Assembly (NCBI RefSeq): GCF_014199205.1
Contig: NZ_JACIJD010000001.1
Span: 248,001 to 312,000 of the forward strand
DNA: 64,000 bases
Direction of reading: 5' to 3'
Origin: Muricoccus pecuniae
Lineage (GTDB): Bacteria > Pseudomonadota > Alphaproteobacteria > Acetobacterales > Acetobacteraceae
The translations under genes were made by a program, and so were the position numbers. A model generated the notes under the pieces. The model ran no database searches. It was not told the origin of the DNA and saw only the letters and a program-made list of their open reading frames with translations. Below, one piece after another: positions 19,820-28,728 of the stretch (positions are counted from its first letter, which is position 1; each line of letters starts with the position of its first letter).

Positions 19820-20386
19820 CTACTCGCGGGCGGCGCCCAGCTCGGAGAGCTCGGCGGCCAGCTCGGCCTCGAGGGAAGCCTCCTCGGCCTCCTGCTCGGC
19901 GCGCAGGTCCTCGCCGCGCGCCTGCTTCTCCGCCTCTTCCGGGGAGCGGGCCACGTTCACGATCACCGGGATGGAGACCTCCGGGTGCAGCGCGACGCGG
20001 ACGGTGGTCAGGCCCAGCGTCTTGATCGGCTGCTCCAGGATCACCTGGTCGCGGGTGATGGTGAGGCCGGCATCCTTCGTCGCGTCCGCGATGTCGCGGC
20101 CGGAGACGGAGCCGTAGAGCGCGCCGCTCTCGCCGGCGGAACGGATGAGGACGATCTGCAGGCCCTCCATCCGCTCGGCCACGCGCTCGGCCTCCTCGCG
20201 CCGCTTGATGTTCTGGGCCTCGAGCTGAGCGCGCTCGGCCTCGAACTTCTTGAGGTTGCCCTCGGTCGCGCGGATGGCGCGGCCGGAGGGGAGGAGGAAG
20301 TTGCGGGCGTAGCCGGGCTTCACCTTCACGGTGTCGCCCATCTGGCCGAGCTTCTCGACCCGCTGCATCAGGATGACGTCGATCAT
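19820..20386 (-). CDS. rplI: 50S ribosomal protein L9
   Basis: A 188-residue L9. The N-terminal rRNA-binding domain ([30 protein letters not shown]) is conserved and joins through the long helix ([22 protein letters not shown]) to the C-terminal domain ([31 protein letters not shown]). It has an acidic C-terminal tail beyond residue 150, common in alphaproteobacterial L9. Third gene of the rpsF-rpsR-rplI operon, 15 bp after rpsR. Confidence 0.97.
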   Translation of the reverse strand: MIDVILMQRVEKLGQMGDTVKVKPGYARNFLLPSGRAIRATEGNLKKFEAERAQLEAQNIKRREEAERVAERMEGLQIVLIRSAGESGALYGSVSGRDIADATKDAGLTITRDQVILEQPIKTLGLTTVRVALHPEVSIPVIVNVARSPEEAEKQARGEDLRAEQEAEEASLEAELAAELSELGAARE

Positions 20387-20401
20387 GGTGCCGTGCCCCG
20401 A

Positions 20402-20680
20402 TCAGTCGTTGATGACGTAGGGGAGCAGCGCCAGGAAGCGGGCGCGCTTGATGGCGTTCGCCAGCTCGCGCTGCTTCTTGGCGGAGACCGCCGTGATGCG
20501 GGAAGGCACGATCTTGCCGCGCTCGCTCAGGAAGCGGGAGAGCAGGCGCACGTCCTTATAGTCGATCTTCGGCGCGTTCGGGCCGGAGAAGGGGCAGGAC
20601 TTGCGGCGGCGGTAGAAAGGCCGGCGGGCGCCGACGGCCGGGCGGCGCGCGGCGGGGGTCAGGTCGGTCGTGTCGGACAT
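20402..20680 (-). CDS. rpsR: 30S ribosomal protein S18
   Basis: A 92-residue S18 with the signature [27 protein letters not shown] and the C-terminal [28 protein letters not shown]. It binds S6 on the small-subunit platform. It lies 6 bp after rpsF in the same operon. Confidence 0.97.
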   Translation of the reverse strand: MSDTTDLTPAARRPAVGARRPFYRRRKSCPFSGPNAPKIDYKDVRLLSRFLSERGKIVPSRITAVSAKKQRELANAIKRARFLALLPYVIND

Positions 20681-20686
20681 CTGGGA

Positions 20687-21157
20687 TTACTCCTCGCCGC
20701 CGTTGGGATCGAGCTCGTCGCGGGGACGGGCGCGGAACTCCTCGCGGTCGTCGCCGCGCTCGCGGCCGCGGCCGGAGCCGAAGCGGCCGGCGGGGCGGGG
20801 GCCGCGGAAGCCGCGGTCGCGCTCACGGTCGTCGCCGCGCTTGGCCAGGATGGCCGAGGGAGCGTCGTCGATCGTCTCGATCCGCAGCGTCATGTGGCGC
20901 AGCACGTCCTCGTGCAGGCCGAGCTGGCGTGCGGTCTCCTTCTCGGCCGCGGCCGAGCAGTCCAGGCCCAGCAGCATGTAGTGGGCCTTGCGGTTCTTCT
21001 TGATCTTGTAGGCGAGGCCGCGGAGGCCCCAGTACTCGCGCTTGCGGATCTCGCCGCCGGTGGCGCCGACGATCTCGCCGACCTGGTCGGCGATGGCCTC
21101 GACCTGCGCCTGCGTCAGGTCGTTCCGCGCGATCAGCACGGTTTCATATAGCGGCAT
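20687..21157 (-). CDS. rpsF: 30S ribosomal protein S6
   Basis: A 156-residue S6. MPLYETVLIARNDLTQAQVE and KREYWGLRGLAYKIKKNRKAHYMLL are typical. The C-terminus is extended (about residue 105 on) by an Arg/Gly/Asp-rich low-complexity tail, as in many alphaproteobacteria. ATG 21157 follows AAGGGA; the frame runs 44 codons further upstream without homology. First gene of the operon; its promoter should lie in 21158-21312. Confidence 0.95.
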   Translation of the reverse strand: MPLYETVLIARNDLTQAQVEAIADQVGEIVGATGGEIRKREYWGLRGLAYKIKKNRKAHYMLLGLDCSAAAEKETARQLGLHEDVLRHMTLRIETIDDAPSAILAKRGDDRERDRGFRGPRPAGRFGSGRGRERGDDREEFRARPRDELDPNGGEE

Positions 21158-21312
21158 CTCTGTCCCTTCGGATGTCTCAGCCCAGGGGCCCCTGCGGGAT
21201 GCAGGGGCAGGAACGGGCATAGCCGCGCGCGATGCCTCGCGCCCGGCAGGGTGACGCGGCCTCATAGGGGAAGGTGCGTCGCGGGGCAAGTCCCTCCTTG
21301 AGCCGCCTGCCG

Positions 21313-21996
21313 CTACATCTCCACCCAGCGGCGGAGCAGGTTGTGGTAGCCCGCCGTCATGGCCAGCACCCCCGGATGATCGTCCGGCAGGTCCTGGCGC
21401 AGGGCGATGATCCCCATGTCCATCTCGTAGAGGAAGGCGCGCTGGGCGTCGTCCTTCACCATCGACTGGGTCCAGAAGAAGGAGGCCCAGCGGCTGCCGC
21501 GGGTGACGGGGTTCACGCTGTGCAGCGAGGTGGAGGGGTAGACCACCATGTCCCCGGCATCGAGCTTCACCTCATGGGTGCCGTAGGTGTCCTGCACCAC
21601 CAGCTCGCCGCCGTCGTAGCTGTCCCTGGGCGAGAGGAAGAGGGTGGAGGAGACGTCGGTGCGGATGCGCTGGCCCGTGCCGGGCACGGGGCGGATGGCG
21701 TTGTCCACATGGGCGTGGAAGGTCATGCCCACGTCGTAGCGGTTGAACAGCGGCGGGAAGACCTTCAGCGGCAGGGCGGCGGTGGCGAAGATCGCGTTGC
21801 GGCCGAGGGCGCGCAGCACCAGCTCGCTCAGCTCCTTGCCCTCCGGGCTGTCCCCCGGGACCTGCAGGTTGAACTTCGCCTTGGCCGATTGCTGGCCGGC
21901 GGTGGCCTTGCCGTCGGTCCAGTTCGCGCCTTCCAGCCGCTCTCGGCAGTAGGCGACCTCGGCGGGGGTCAGGACCTGGGGGATGCGGACGAGCAT
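21313..21996 (-). CDS. PKHD-type Fe(II)/2-oxoglutarate hydroxylase (PiuC/YbiX family)
   Basis: A 227-residue Fe2+-dependent dioxygenase of the PiuC/YbiX family, usually found next to siderophore receptors and iron-regulated. The double-stranded beta-helix motif is visible: HxD in TFHAHVDN, the distal histidine in [15 protein letters not shown] and the 2-oxoglutarate-binding Arg just after. It follows the TonB-dependent receptor by about 100 bp in the same direction and is probably co-transcribed under Fur. The physiological substrate of the family is not established. Confidence 0.92.
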   Translation of the reverse strand: MLVRIPQVLTPAEVAYCRERLEGANWTDGKATAGQQSAKAKFNLQVPGDSPEGKELSELVLRALGRNAIFATAALPLKVFPPLFNRYDVGMTFHAHVDNAIRPVPGTGQRIRTDVSSTLFLSPRDSYDGGELVVQDTYGTHEVKLDAGDMVVYPSTSLHSVNPVTRGSRWASFFWTQSMVKDDAQRAFLYEMDMGIIALRQDLPDDHPGVLAMTAGYHNLLRRWVEM

Positions 21997-22097
21997 CGTC
22001 GTGCTCCGGTTGGAAAGGGTGCAGGCGGCGGGCCGGCATCCTGCCAGCCCGGCCGCCCGTCGTCAGGCCGGGGCGAGTGCCCCGGCGGGAGGTGCCG

Positions 22098-24359
22098 TCA
22101 GAACTCGGCGGCGACGGAGACGAGGACGGTGCGGCCGGCCGCGACGATCGCGCGGTTGCCGAAGAAGCCGTCGTAGTTCGTGCGGTTCGTCAGGTTGTAG
22201 CCGTTCACCCGCACCGTCAGGTTCTGGTTGACCTTGTGCTGCACCAGCGCGTCGAGGCTGAAGTTGGACGGGACCTCGGCGGTGTTGGCGGTGTCGAGGA
22301 AGACCTGGCTGCGCCAGACGATGCCGCCGCCGAGGGTGACGTTGAGGGGCGTGTCGCGGGCGATGTCATAGGTGGTCCAGAGCGAGGCCGAGTGCTTCGG
22401 CACGTACTGCACCCGCTTGCCCACGATGTTCGCCGTGAGCGAGCGCGTCGTCTCGCTGTCGAGATGGGTATAGGCGGCGTTGATGTTCCACTCCGGCGTG
22501 ATGCGGCCGGTGATGCCCAGCTCCACGCCGCGGATGCGCTGCCGGTCGCCGGTGGCGATGACGGCGGTGGGATCGTCCGCGTCCTGCACGAAGGCGTTGC
22601 CCTTCTCCGCGTGGAACAGCGCGGCGTTCAGGCCGAGGCGGCTGTCGAGGAGGCTGACCTTCGCGCCGATCTCGTGGTTCGTGTTCCGCTCCGGCTCGAG
22701 GTTCCGGTCGAAGTTCACCGCGGCGGCGGGGAAGGTGGTGAAGAAGGTGCCGGGCGGCGTCGTGGAGGTGGAGTAGGAGTAGTAGTAGGTCTGGTCCCGC
22801 GTCGGCTCCCAGATCACGCCGGCGCGCGGGTCCCAGAAGCTGTCATGGATCTTGAAGTCCTGGGCGAAGGCGGCGCCCGGCGTGCCGGCGCGGTAGTCGA
22901 GGTCGTAATTCGTCCAGCGGAAGCCGCCGAAGACCGAGAGCTGGTTCGTCAGGTACAGTCGCTCGTTCACGAACAGGCCGAGATTGGTGGATTCCGTCTT
23001 GCGCTCGTTGTTGGCCGCCCCGGTCGCGAGGAGGAGCGAGTTGTTCGTCGAGGGATCGAGGAGCGTCACGTTCGGCCGGGTCGGCACATAGGGATAGGCC
23101 GTGCGGTGAACCGTCTCGCGGGCGATGTCCACGCCGGCGGTCAGCTCGTGCCGCACGGGCCCCGTGCGGAAGCGGGCGAGGGCGGTGGTGAGGTTCTGGA
23201 TCGCCTCGTTCACCTGGTTGTAGGGCGCGCTGGCACCGCCGGTATAGGCGAGGGTGGGGTTCAGCCCGCGGAAGAACTGGCCGGAGCAGCTCGCATTATA
23301 GGCGGCGAGGCTGACATTGCTCGTGGCGCAGTTCACGGGGGTGAGGGCGGTGTCGCGGTCCACGCGGGTCAGGCGCGTGTCGTTGCTGATCGTCAGCCAG
23401 TCGCCGAAGCGGTGCGCGAAGCGGGCCGTCAGCCGGTCCACCGTCACCTCGTCCTCGTCGTTCTGCACGCCATACCAGTTGGAGCGCCGCACGCCGTACT
23501 CGGAAGCGGGGCGGCCGATGGCGTTGAGGCCGCGATAGACCACGGGCATGCCGCCGTCGATCGTGTGCCGGTCCTCGTAGTGCAGGTACTCCACCGTGAA
23601 GGTGGTGGGGGTCCCCAGGCCGAAGGCGATGGAGGGGGCCACGCCCCAGCGGCGCGTGTCGATCCCGTCCTTGTCCACCAGGCTGCTGCTCTGGCCCATG
23701 ACGTTCAGGCGGATGGCCGCCGTCTCGCTGATGCGCTGGTTGATGTCGGCGGTGAAGCGGGCGAAGGGCCCCATGCCGCCCGTGGCCGTCGCGCCGTAGC
23801 GGTTCTCCAGCCCCGGCACCTTGCTGTTGACGTTGATGCCGCCGCCGATGGCGCTGGTGCCGAAGGCAAAGCCCGAGGCGCCCTTGAGCACCTGCACGTC
23901 CTCATAGGTGAAGGCGTCGCGCTGGTAGGAGCCGAAGTCGCGGAGCCCGTCCACCAGCACGTCGTTCTGCGAGGAGAAGCCGCGGATGCGGAACTGGTCC
24001 CCGGTGACGCCGCCATTGCCCTCGCCGATGGTGGAGGTGATGCCGGGGACGTTGCGCAGCGCCTGTTCCAGCGTCGTCACCGTCTGCTCCCGCAGGACTT
24101 CCTGGGGCACGACGTTGATCGTCTGCGGCGTGTCCTGGATGGAGTTGGGCAGGCGCGGGTTGCCCGTGGGGGCCTGGAGCTGGTTGGCCGGGCGCTCGCC
24201 CGTGACCGCGACTTCCGGCACCGCGACGGGGGTGGAAGCGTCCGCGAGGGTTGGAGCTTGCGCGAAGGCCAGGTCGCCGACCATGGCGGCCCCGAGGCTG
24301 AGGCCGGCCACGAGGGCGGCGTTCGGGGGCGAGAGCGACCGGTTGTTCACGCGGCTCAT
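22098..24359 (-). CDS. TonB-dependent siderophore receptor (Fiu-like)
   Basis: A 753-residue outer-membrane receptor. It has a signal peptide (about residues 1-34, ending GDLAFAQA), a plug domain (SIQDTPQTINVVPQEVLREQTVTTLEQALRNVPG shortened here to its key part TPQTINVVP, then FRIRGF), and a 22-strand barrel ending in aromatic AAEF. The type is that of catecholate-siderophore receptors that partner PiuC-like hydroxylases. ATG 24359 is chosen by the signal peptide; GGAG lies 11 nt upstream. A Fur-like box is centred about 80 bp upstream. No TonB/ExbBD genes adjoin. Confidence 0.93.
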   Translation of the reverse strand: MSRVNNRSLSPPNAALVAGLSLGAAMVGDLAFAQAPTLADASTPVAVPEVAVTGERPANQLQAPTGNPRLPNSIQDTPQTINVVPQEVLREQTVTTLEQALRNVPGITSTIGEGNGGVTGDQFRIRGFSSQNDVLVDGLRDFGSYQRDAFTYEDVQVLKGASGFAFGTSAIGGGINVNSKVPGLENRYGATATGGMGPFARFTADINQRISETAAIRLNVMGQSSSLVDKDGIDTRRWGVAPSIAFGLGTPTTFTVEYLHYEDRHTIDGGMPVVYRGLNAIGRPASEYGVRRSNWYGVQNDEDEVTVDRLTARFAHRFGDWLTISNDTRLTRVDRDTALTPVNCATSNVSLAAYNASCSGQFFRGLNPTLAYTGGASAPYNQVNEAIQNLTTALARFRTGPVRHELTAGVDIARETVHRTAYPYVPTRPNVTLLDPSTNNSLLLATGAANNERKTESTNLGLFVNERLYLTNQLSVFGGFRWTNYDLDYRAGTPGAAFAQDFKIHDSFWDPRAGVIWEPTRDQTYYYSYSTSTTPPGTFFTTFPAAAVNFDRNLEPERNTNHEIGAKVSLLDSRLGLNAALFHAEKGNAFVQDADDPTAVIATGDRQRIRGVELGITGRITPEWNINAAYTHLDSETTRSLTANIVGKRVQYVPKHSASLWTTYDIARDTPLNVTLGGGIVWRSQVFLDTANTAEVPSNFSLDALVQHKVNQNLTVRVNGYNLTNRTNYDGFFGNRAIVAAGRTVLVSVAAEF

Positions 24360-24430
24360 CAGATATGATTCTCCGGGGATTCTGCTATTGCGAGGCGCTC
24401 TTAACTTCCGCTGCCACATACCGTCAAGAA

Positions 24431-24445
24431 TGCGGATGATTCGCA
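24431..24445. promoter_or_regulatory. Fur-like operator
   Basis: TGCGGATGATTCGCA is a near-perfect dyad (one mismatched pair) matching the alphaproteobacterial Fur-type pattern TGCRRATSATTYGCA as I recall it. It lies between the divergent receptor gene (start 24359) and the small secreted protein gene (start 24578), so it could control both. Confidence 0.6.
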
Positions 24446-24577
24446 ACGCGACGGCGCGGATGGGGTGTGACGCAGCGGCAACTTGTCGGCACCGCCCGGC
24501 TTTTTTCCCCTCGTCGAAGTGCGGCAGGGCCCCCGGAACTCGGAAAGGGGGCCCGGCAAGGAGGAAAGGATCGCCCG

Positions 24578-24859
24578 ATGGCACGTCTCTCGCGTCTCGC
24601 CCTGCTCCTGGGCCTCATGGCAGGCGTGGGCGGCTTGTCCTCCGCCGCGGAGGCCGCGCCGGCCTCAGCGGCGCCGGCCATGGCCCTGCCCCTGGCCGGC
24701 GCGGAGCCCGACCTCCTGCAGGAGGTGCGCTGGGCGACGCGCTGCCGCCCCGTGGTGGTCCATCGCCGGGACCGCTACGGCCGCCCGGTGCGGGTGGAGC
24801 GCGAGCGCTGCCGCCGCGTCTGGGTCGGACCGGGGCGGGGGCCGCGCGGCCCCTACTGA
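24578..24859 (+). CDS. Small secreted Arg-rich protein, unknown function
   Basis: A 93-residue protein starting at ATG 24578 after an AGGAGGAAAGGA ribosome-binding site. Residues 1-27 are a clear signal peptide (RLSRLALLLGLMAGVGGLSS, cleavage near AEA-AP). The mature part has two cysteines (TRCRPVVVHRR and ERCRRVW) and is very basic with RDRYGRPVRVERERC. Divergent from the siderophore receptor across the Fur-like box. I do not recognise a function; periplasmic location is expected. Confidence 0.65.
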   Translation: MARLSRLALLLGLMAGVGGLSSAAEAAPASAAPAMALPLAGAEPDLLQEVRWATRCRPVVVHRRDRYGRPVRVERERCRRVWVGPGRGPRGPY

Positions 24860-25010
24860 CCAACCGGGGGTGCCATCGCGCCCCGGGCTGTTGACATTCC
24901 GGTGACGCCGCCGCTACCCCGCCGCGCCACGGCGGGGAGCGGTGCCCTCGGGCGCCTCCGGTGCCGTGGCCCATGCCGTCACACGCCGTCAGCAGCAGGA
25001 AACGCCCGCC

Positions 25011-25970
25011 ATGGCCCTCGCTCTCGTCTTTCCCGGCCAGGGAAGCCAGGCCGTCGGCATGGGCCGCGACCTCGCCGCCGCCTTCGCCCCCGCGCGCGAG
25101 GTGTTCGAGGCGGTGGACGAGACGCTCAAGCAGAACCTGACGCGGCTGATGTTCGAGGGCCCGGCGGAGGAGCTGACCCTCACCGCCAACGCCCAGCCGG
25201 CGCTGATGGCCGTATCCCTTGCCGTGCTGCGCGTGCTGGAGGCCGAGGGCGGGTTCGATCTTAAATCCCGCGTGGCGCTGGTGGCCGGCCACTCGCTCGG
25301 CGAGTACAGCGCCCTCGCCGCCGCCGGGGCCTTCGACGTGCCCCAGGCCGCGCGGCTGCTGCGCCTGCGCGGCGAGGCCATGCAGAAGGCGGTCCCGGCC
25401 GGCACCGGCGCCATGGCGGCCCTGCTCGGGGCCGAGATGGACCAGGCCCGCGCCATCTGCGAGCGCGCCGCCGAGGACCCGGAGACGGGCAGGCGCGAGG
25501 TGGTCGAGGCCGCGAACGACAATGGCGGTGGGCAGGTGGTGATCTCCGGCCACAAGGCCGCGGTGGAGCGCGCGGTGGAAATCGCCAAGGCCGAGGGCAT
25601 CCGGCGCGCCATGCTGCTGCCCGTCTCCGCGCCCTTCCACTCCTCCCTGATGGCCCCGGCCGCCGACGCCATGGGCGAGGCGCTGGAGCGCGACCCGCCG
25701 CGGGCGCCTGCGGTCCCCGTGGTGGCCAACGTCACCGCCGCCAAGGCGACGGGCCCGGACGAGATCCGGGACCTCCTCGTGCGGCAGGTCACGGGCACCG
25801 TGCGCTGGCGCGAATGCGTGGCCGCCATGACCGGAATGGGCTGCGACACCTTCGTCGAGCTCGGGGCGGGCAAGGTCCTGACCGGGCTGATGAAGCGCAA
25901 CGCCCCCGAGGCCCGGGCCATGGCCTGCGGCACCCCGGCCGAGATCGAGGCGGTGCTGAAGGCCCTCTGA
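25011..25970 (+). CDS. fabD: Malonyl-CoA:ACP transacylase
   Basis: A 319-residue enzyme loading malonyl groups onto ACP. FPGQGSQAVGMG at the N-terminus, the nucleophile Ser95 in GHSLGEYSALAA, the catalytic His in VSAPFHSSLM and VELGAGKVLTGL near the C-terminus are all present. ATG 25011 follows AGGAAA. It starts the fabD-fabG-acpP-fabF gene order. Confidence 0.96.
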   Translation: MALALVFPGQGSQAVGMGRDLAAAFAPAREVFEAVDETLKQNLTRLMFEGPAEELTLTANAQPALMAVSLAVLRVLEAEGGFDLKSRVALVAGHSLGEYSALAAAGAFDVPQAARLLRLRGEAMQKAVPAGTGAMAALLGAEMDQARAICERAAEDPETGRREVVEAANDNGGGQVVISGHKAAVERAVEIAKAEGIRRAMLLPVSAPFHSSLMAPAADAMGEALERDPPRAPAVPVVANVTAAKATGPDEIRDLLVRQVTGTVRWRECVAAMTGMGCDTFVELGAGKVLTGLMKRNAPEARAMACGTPAEIEAVLKAL

Positions 25971-26018
25971 GGGCCAGGCGATCCCGCCCCTCCCCACAAG
26001 TGCCCTGAAGGAACCCCC

Positions 26019-26756
26019 ATGTTCGACCTGACCGGCAAGACCGCCCTCGTCACCGGCGCCACCGGAGGGATCGGCGCGGCCATCGCCCGCGCCCTGCATG
26101 CCCAGGGCGCGCGCGTGGCCCTCACCGGGCGGCGCGAGGCGGAGCTGGCCTCCCTCGCCGCCGAGCTGGGGGAGCGGGCGCTGGTGGCCCCGGCCGATCT
26201 CGCCGACCCCGCGGCGCCCGCCGCCCTGGTGGAGAGGGTGGAGGGGGAGTTCGGCTCCCTCGACATCCTGGTGAACAATGCCGGGCTGACGCGGGACGGG
26301 CTGGCGCTCCGCATGGGCGACAAGGACTGGTCCGACGTGATCGAGGTGGACCTGACCGCCCCCTTCCGCCTCGCCCGCGCCTCCCTGCGCGGGATGATGA
26401 AGCGCCGGAGCGGGCGGATCGTCTCCATCGCCTCCATCGTCGGCGTCACGGGCAATCCGGGCCAGGCGAACTACGCGGCGGCCAAGGCCGGGCTGATCGG
26501 GATGAGCAAGGCGCTCGCCCAGGAGGTCGCCCCGCGCGGGGTGACGGTGAACGTGGTCGCGCCCGGCTTCATCAAGACCGCGATGACGGACGCCCTGAAC
26601 GATGCCCAGAAGGCCGCGCTGATGGGGCGCATCCCGATGGGGAAGATGGGCTCCTCGGAGGACATCGCCGCCGCCGTGACCTATCTCGCCTCCGACGAGG
26701 CGGCCTGGGTGACGGGGGTCACGCTGCACGTGAACGGCGGCATGGCCATGATCTGA
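26019..26756 (+). CDS. fabG: 3-oxoacyl-ACP reductase
   Basis: A 245-residue short-chain dehydrogenase. The NADP-binding TGATGGIG (residues 12-19), NNAG at 86-89, the catalytic Ser139, Tyr152 and Lys156 (SIASIVGV, NYAAAKAG) and the FabG C-terminus VTGVTLHVNGGMAMI are visible. It reduces beta-ketoacyl-ACP in fatty acid elongation. Located 48 bp after fabD and about 200 bp before acpP. Confidence 0.95.
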   Translation: MFDLTGKTALVTGATGGIGAAIARALHAQGARVALTGRREAELASLAAELGERALVAPADLADPAAPAALVERVEGEFGSLDILVNNAGLTRDGLALRMGDKDWSDVIEVDLTAPFRLARASLRGMMKRRSGRIVSIASIVGVTGNPGQANYAAAKAGLIGMSKALAQEVAPRGVTVNVVAPGFIKTAMTDALNDAQKAALMGRIPMGKMGSSEDIAAAVTYLASDEAAWVTGVTLHVNGGMAMI

Positions 26757-26960
26757 ACTCCGGGGAGGCACGGCGTGTGAGGCGCGGCGACAACGGTTCC
26801 CCGCTCCGCGCCCGGCACCCCCCTGCTTCGGTCTAGGCCCTGGGAAAGAGCCGTGCTAAGGGCCGCGCCCTGCGTCCGGGCGTTAACGCGGCAAAGCGCC
26901 GTCCCTGGCGGCACGAACGGGTTTTCGGCGGTCAACCGCCATCAGGAGAGAGTAAGCGCG

Positions 26961-27200
26961 ATGAGCGAAACCGCCGACAAGGTGAAGAAGATCGTGGTCG
27001 AGCACCTCGGCGTCGAGGAGGGCAAGGTTACCCCGGAGGCCTCCTTCATCGACGACCTGGGCGCGGACAGCCTGGACACGGTCGAGCTGGTGATGGCCTT
27101 CGAGGAGGCCTTCGGCGTGGAGATTCCGGACGACGCGGCCGAGAAGATCACCACCGTCGGCGACGCCATCACCTATATCGACGCGCACAAGACGGCCTGA
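26961..27200 (+). CDS. acpP: Acyl carrier protein
   Basis: A 79-residue acidic ACP. The phosphopantetheine serine is Ser37 in [13 protein letters not shown] 26961 follows AGGAGAG. The 200-bp upstream gap probably holds its own promoter, in keeping with the high expression expected of ACP, and a strong hairpin separates it from fabF. Confidence 0.97.
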   Translation: MSETADKVKKIVVEHLGVEEGKVTPEASFIDDLGADSLDTVELVMAFEEAFGVEIPDDAAEKITTVGDAITYIDAHKTA

Positions 27201-27217
27201 TCGGCCGCCGAGGTGAC

Positions 27218-27246
27218 CGGCCGACCGGCCCCTGGCCGGCCGGCCG
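27218..27246 (+). terminator. Strong hairpin between acpP and fabF
   Basis: CGGCCGACCGGCC (27218-27230) and GGCCGGCCGGCCG (27234-27246) pair over 13 positions with one A-C mismatch and a 3-nt loop. No T-run follows. It may act as an attenuator or mRNA stabiliser that keeps acpP transcript above fabF. Confidence 0.45.
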
Positions 27247-27360
27247 TCAATAGGTAAACGACGCGCAGGGCGCGGGGCCGGCCCACCGGCCTCCGCCCGG
27301 CTTTCCTGAAGCTGGCCCCCCGGGCCGGCCGGGGCCGAGGCGCGGGAGGGAGAAGCGAGA

Positions 27361-28644
27361 GTGTTCGGTCAGCTCACGGCCCCGCGCCGCGTCGTCGTTA
27401 CCGGCATGGGCATTGCCAGCCCGCTCGGCCTGGGCGTCGAGCATGTCTGGAAGCGGATGCTGGCCGGCGAGTCCGGCATCACCGCCATCCAGTCCTTCGA
27501 CGTGTCCAACATCCCCGCCAAGATCGCGGGCACGGTGCCGAACGGCACGCGCGCCGATGGCGGGCTGGACCTGGCGGAGTGGATCCCCGTCAAGGACCAG
27601 AAGAAGATGGACCGCTTCATCCAGCTCGCGCTGGTGGCGGCCACGGAGGCGGTCGAGGATTCCGGCTGGGTGCCCGGGACGGAGGAGGATCGCCACGCGA
27701 CCGGCGTGATGATCGGCTCCGGCATCGGCGGCCTCCAGACGATCTACGAGGCCTCCCAGCAGATCGCGGCGGGCAAGCACCGCCGCCTCTCGCCCTTCTT
27801 CATCCCCTCGGCGCTGATCAACCTCGCCTCGGGGCATGTCTCGATCAAGTACGGCTTCAAGGGCCCGAACCACTCGGTGGTGACGGCCTGCGCCACGGGC
27901 GTCCACGCGCTGGGCGACGCCGCGCGGCTGATCGCGCTGGGCGATGCGGACGTGATGGTGGCCGGCGGCGCCGAGGCGGCGGTTTCCGAGCTGGGCATGG
28001 CGGGCTTCGCCGCCTCCCGCGCCCTCTCCACCGCCTTCAACGACACCCCCGCCCAGGCCTCCCGCCCCTGGGACAAGGACCGCGACGGCTTCGTCATGGG
28101 CGAGGGCGCGGGCGTCCTTGTGCTTGAGGAATACGAGCACGCGAAGGCGCGCGGCGCGAAGATCTACGGCGAGGTGATCGGCTACGGCATGTCCGGCGAC
28201 GCCTATCACATCACCGCCCCCGCCGAGGGCCATGAGGGCGCCTTCCGCGCCATGAAGGCCGCGCTGAAGTCCGCCGGCGTGACCCCGGGCGACATCCAGT
28301 ACATCAACGCCCACGGCACCAGCACGCCGCTCGGCGACGACCTGGAGCTGGAGGCGGTGGAGCGGCTCTTCGGCGAGGATGCCCGCGGCGTGGCCATGTC
28401 CTCGACCAAGTCGGCCATCGGGCACCTGCTCGGCGCGGCCGGCGCGGTGGAGGCGATCTTCTCCCTGCTCGCGATCCGGGACGCCGTGGCGCCGCCGACG
28501 CTGAACCTGGAGGAGCCCTCCCACCCCTCCGCCATCGACCGGGTGGCCAAGGAGGCGCAGCCGCGCAAGATCGAGGTGGCGCTGTCCAACTCCTTCGGCT
28601 TCGGCGGCACCAACGCCTCCATCCTGTTCAAGGCTGCCGCCTGA
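27361..28644 (+). CDS. fabF: 3-oxoacyl-ACP synthase II
   Basis: A 427-residue condensing enzyme starting with GTG at 27361 behind a purine-rich GGGAGGGAGAAG. The Cys-His-His triad is in place: Cys177 (VTACATG), His318 (NAHGTST) and His355 (SAIGHLLGAAG). RRVVVTGMGIASPLG and the glycine-rich C-terminal FGFGGTNASILF are typical. It elongates acyl-ACP with malonyl-ACP. Confidence 0.97.
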   Translation: MFGQLTAPRRVVVTGMGIASPLGLGVEHVWKRMLAGESGITAIQSFDVSNIPAKIAGTVPNGTRADGGLDLAEWIPVKDQKKMDRFIQLALVAATEAVEDSGWVPGTEEDRHATGVMIGSGIGGLQTIYEASQQIAAGKHRRLSPFFIPSALINLASGHVSIKYGFKGPNHSVVTACATGVHALGDAARLIALGDADVMVAGGAEAAVSELGMAGFAASRALSTAFNDTPAQASRPWDKDRDGFVMGEGAGVLVLEEYEHAKARGAKIYGEVIGYGMSGDAYHITAPAEGHEGAFRAMKAALKSAGVTPGDIQYINAHGTSTPLGDDLELEAVERLFGEDARGVAMSSTKSAIGHLLGAAGAVEAIFSLLAIRDAVAPPTLNLEEPSHPSAIDRVAKEAQPRKIEVALSNSFGFGGTNASILFKAAA

Positions 28645-28728
28645 CGGAACGGCCCGGTGGCCAGCCGGCCCCGGGCATGAGAGACCCCGCCCGGGGGCAG
28701 GTCCCCCGCTAAGGAGGGACCCGCCCGC

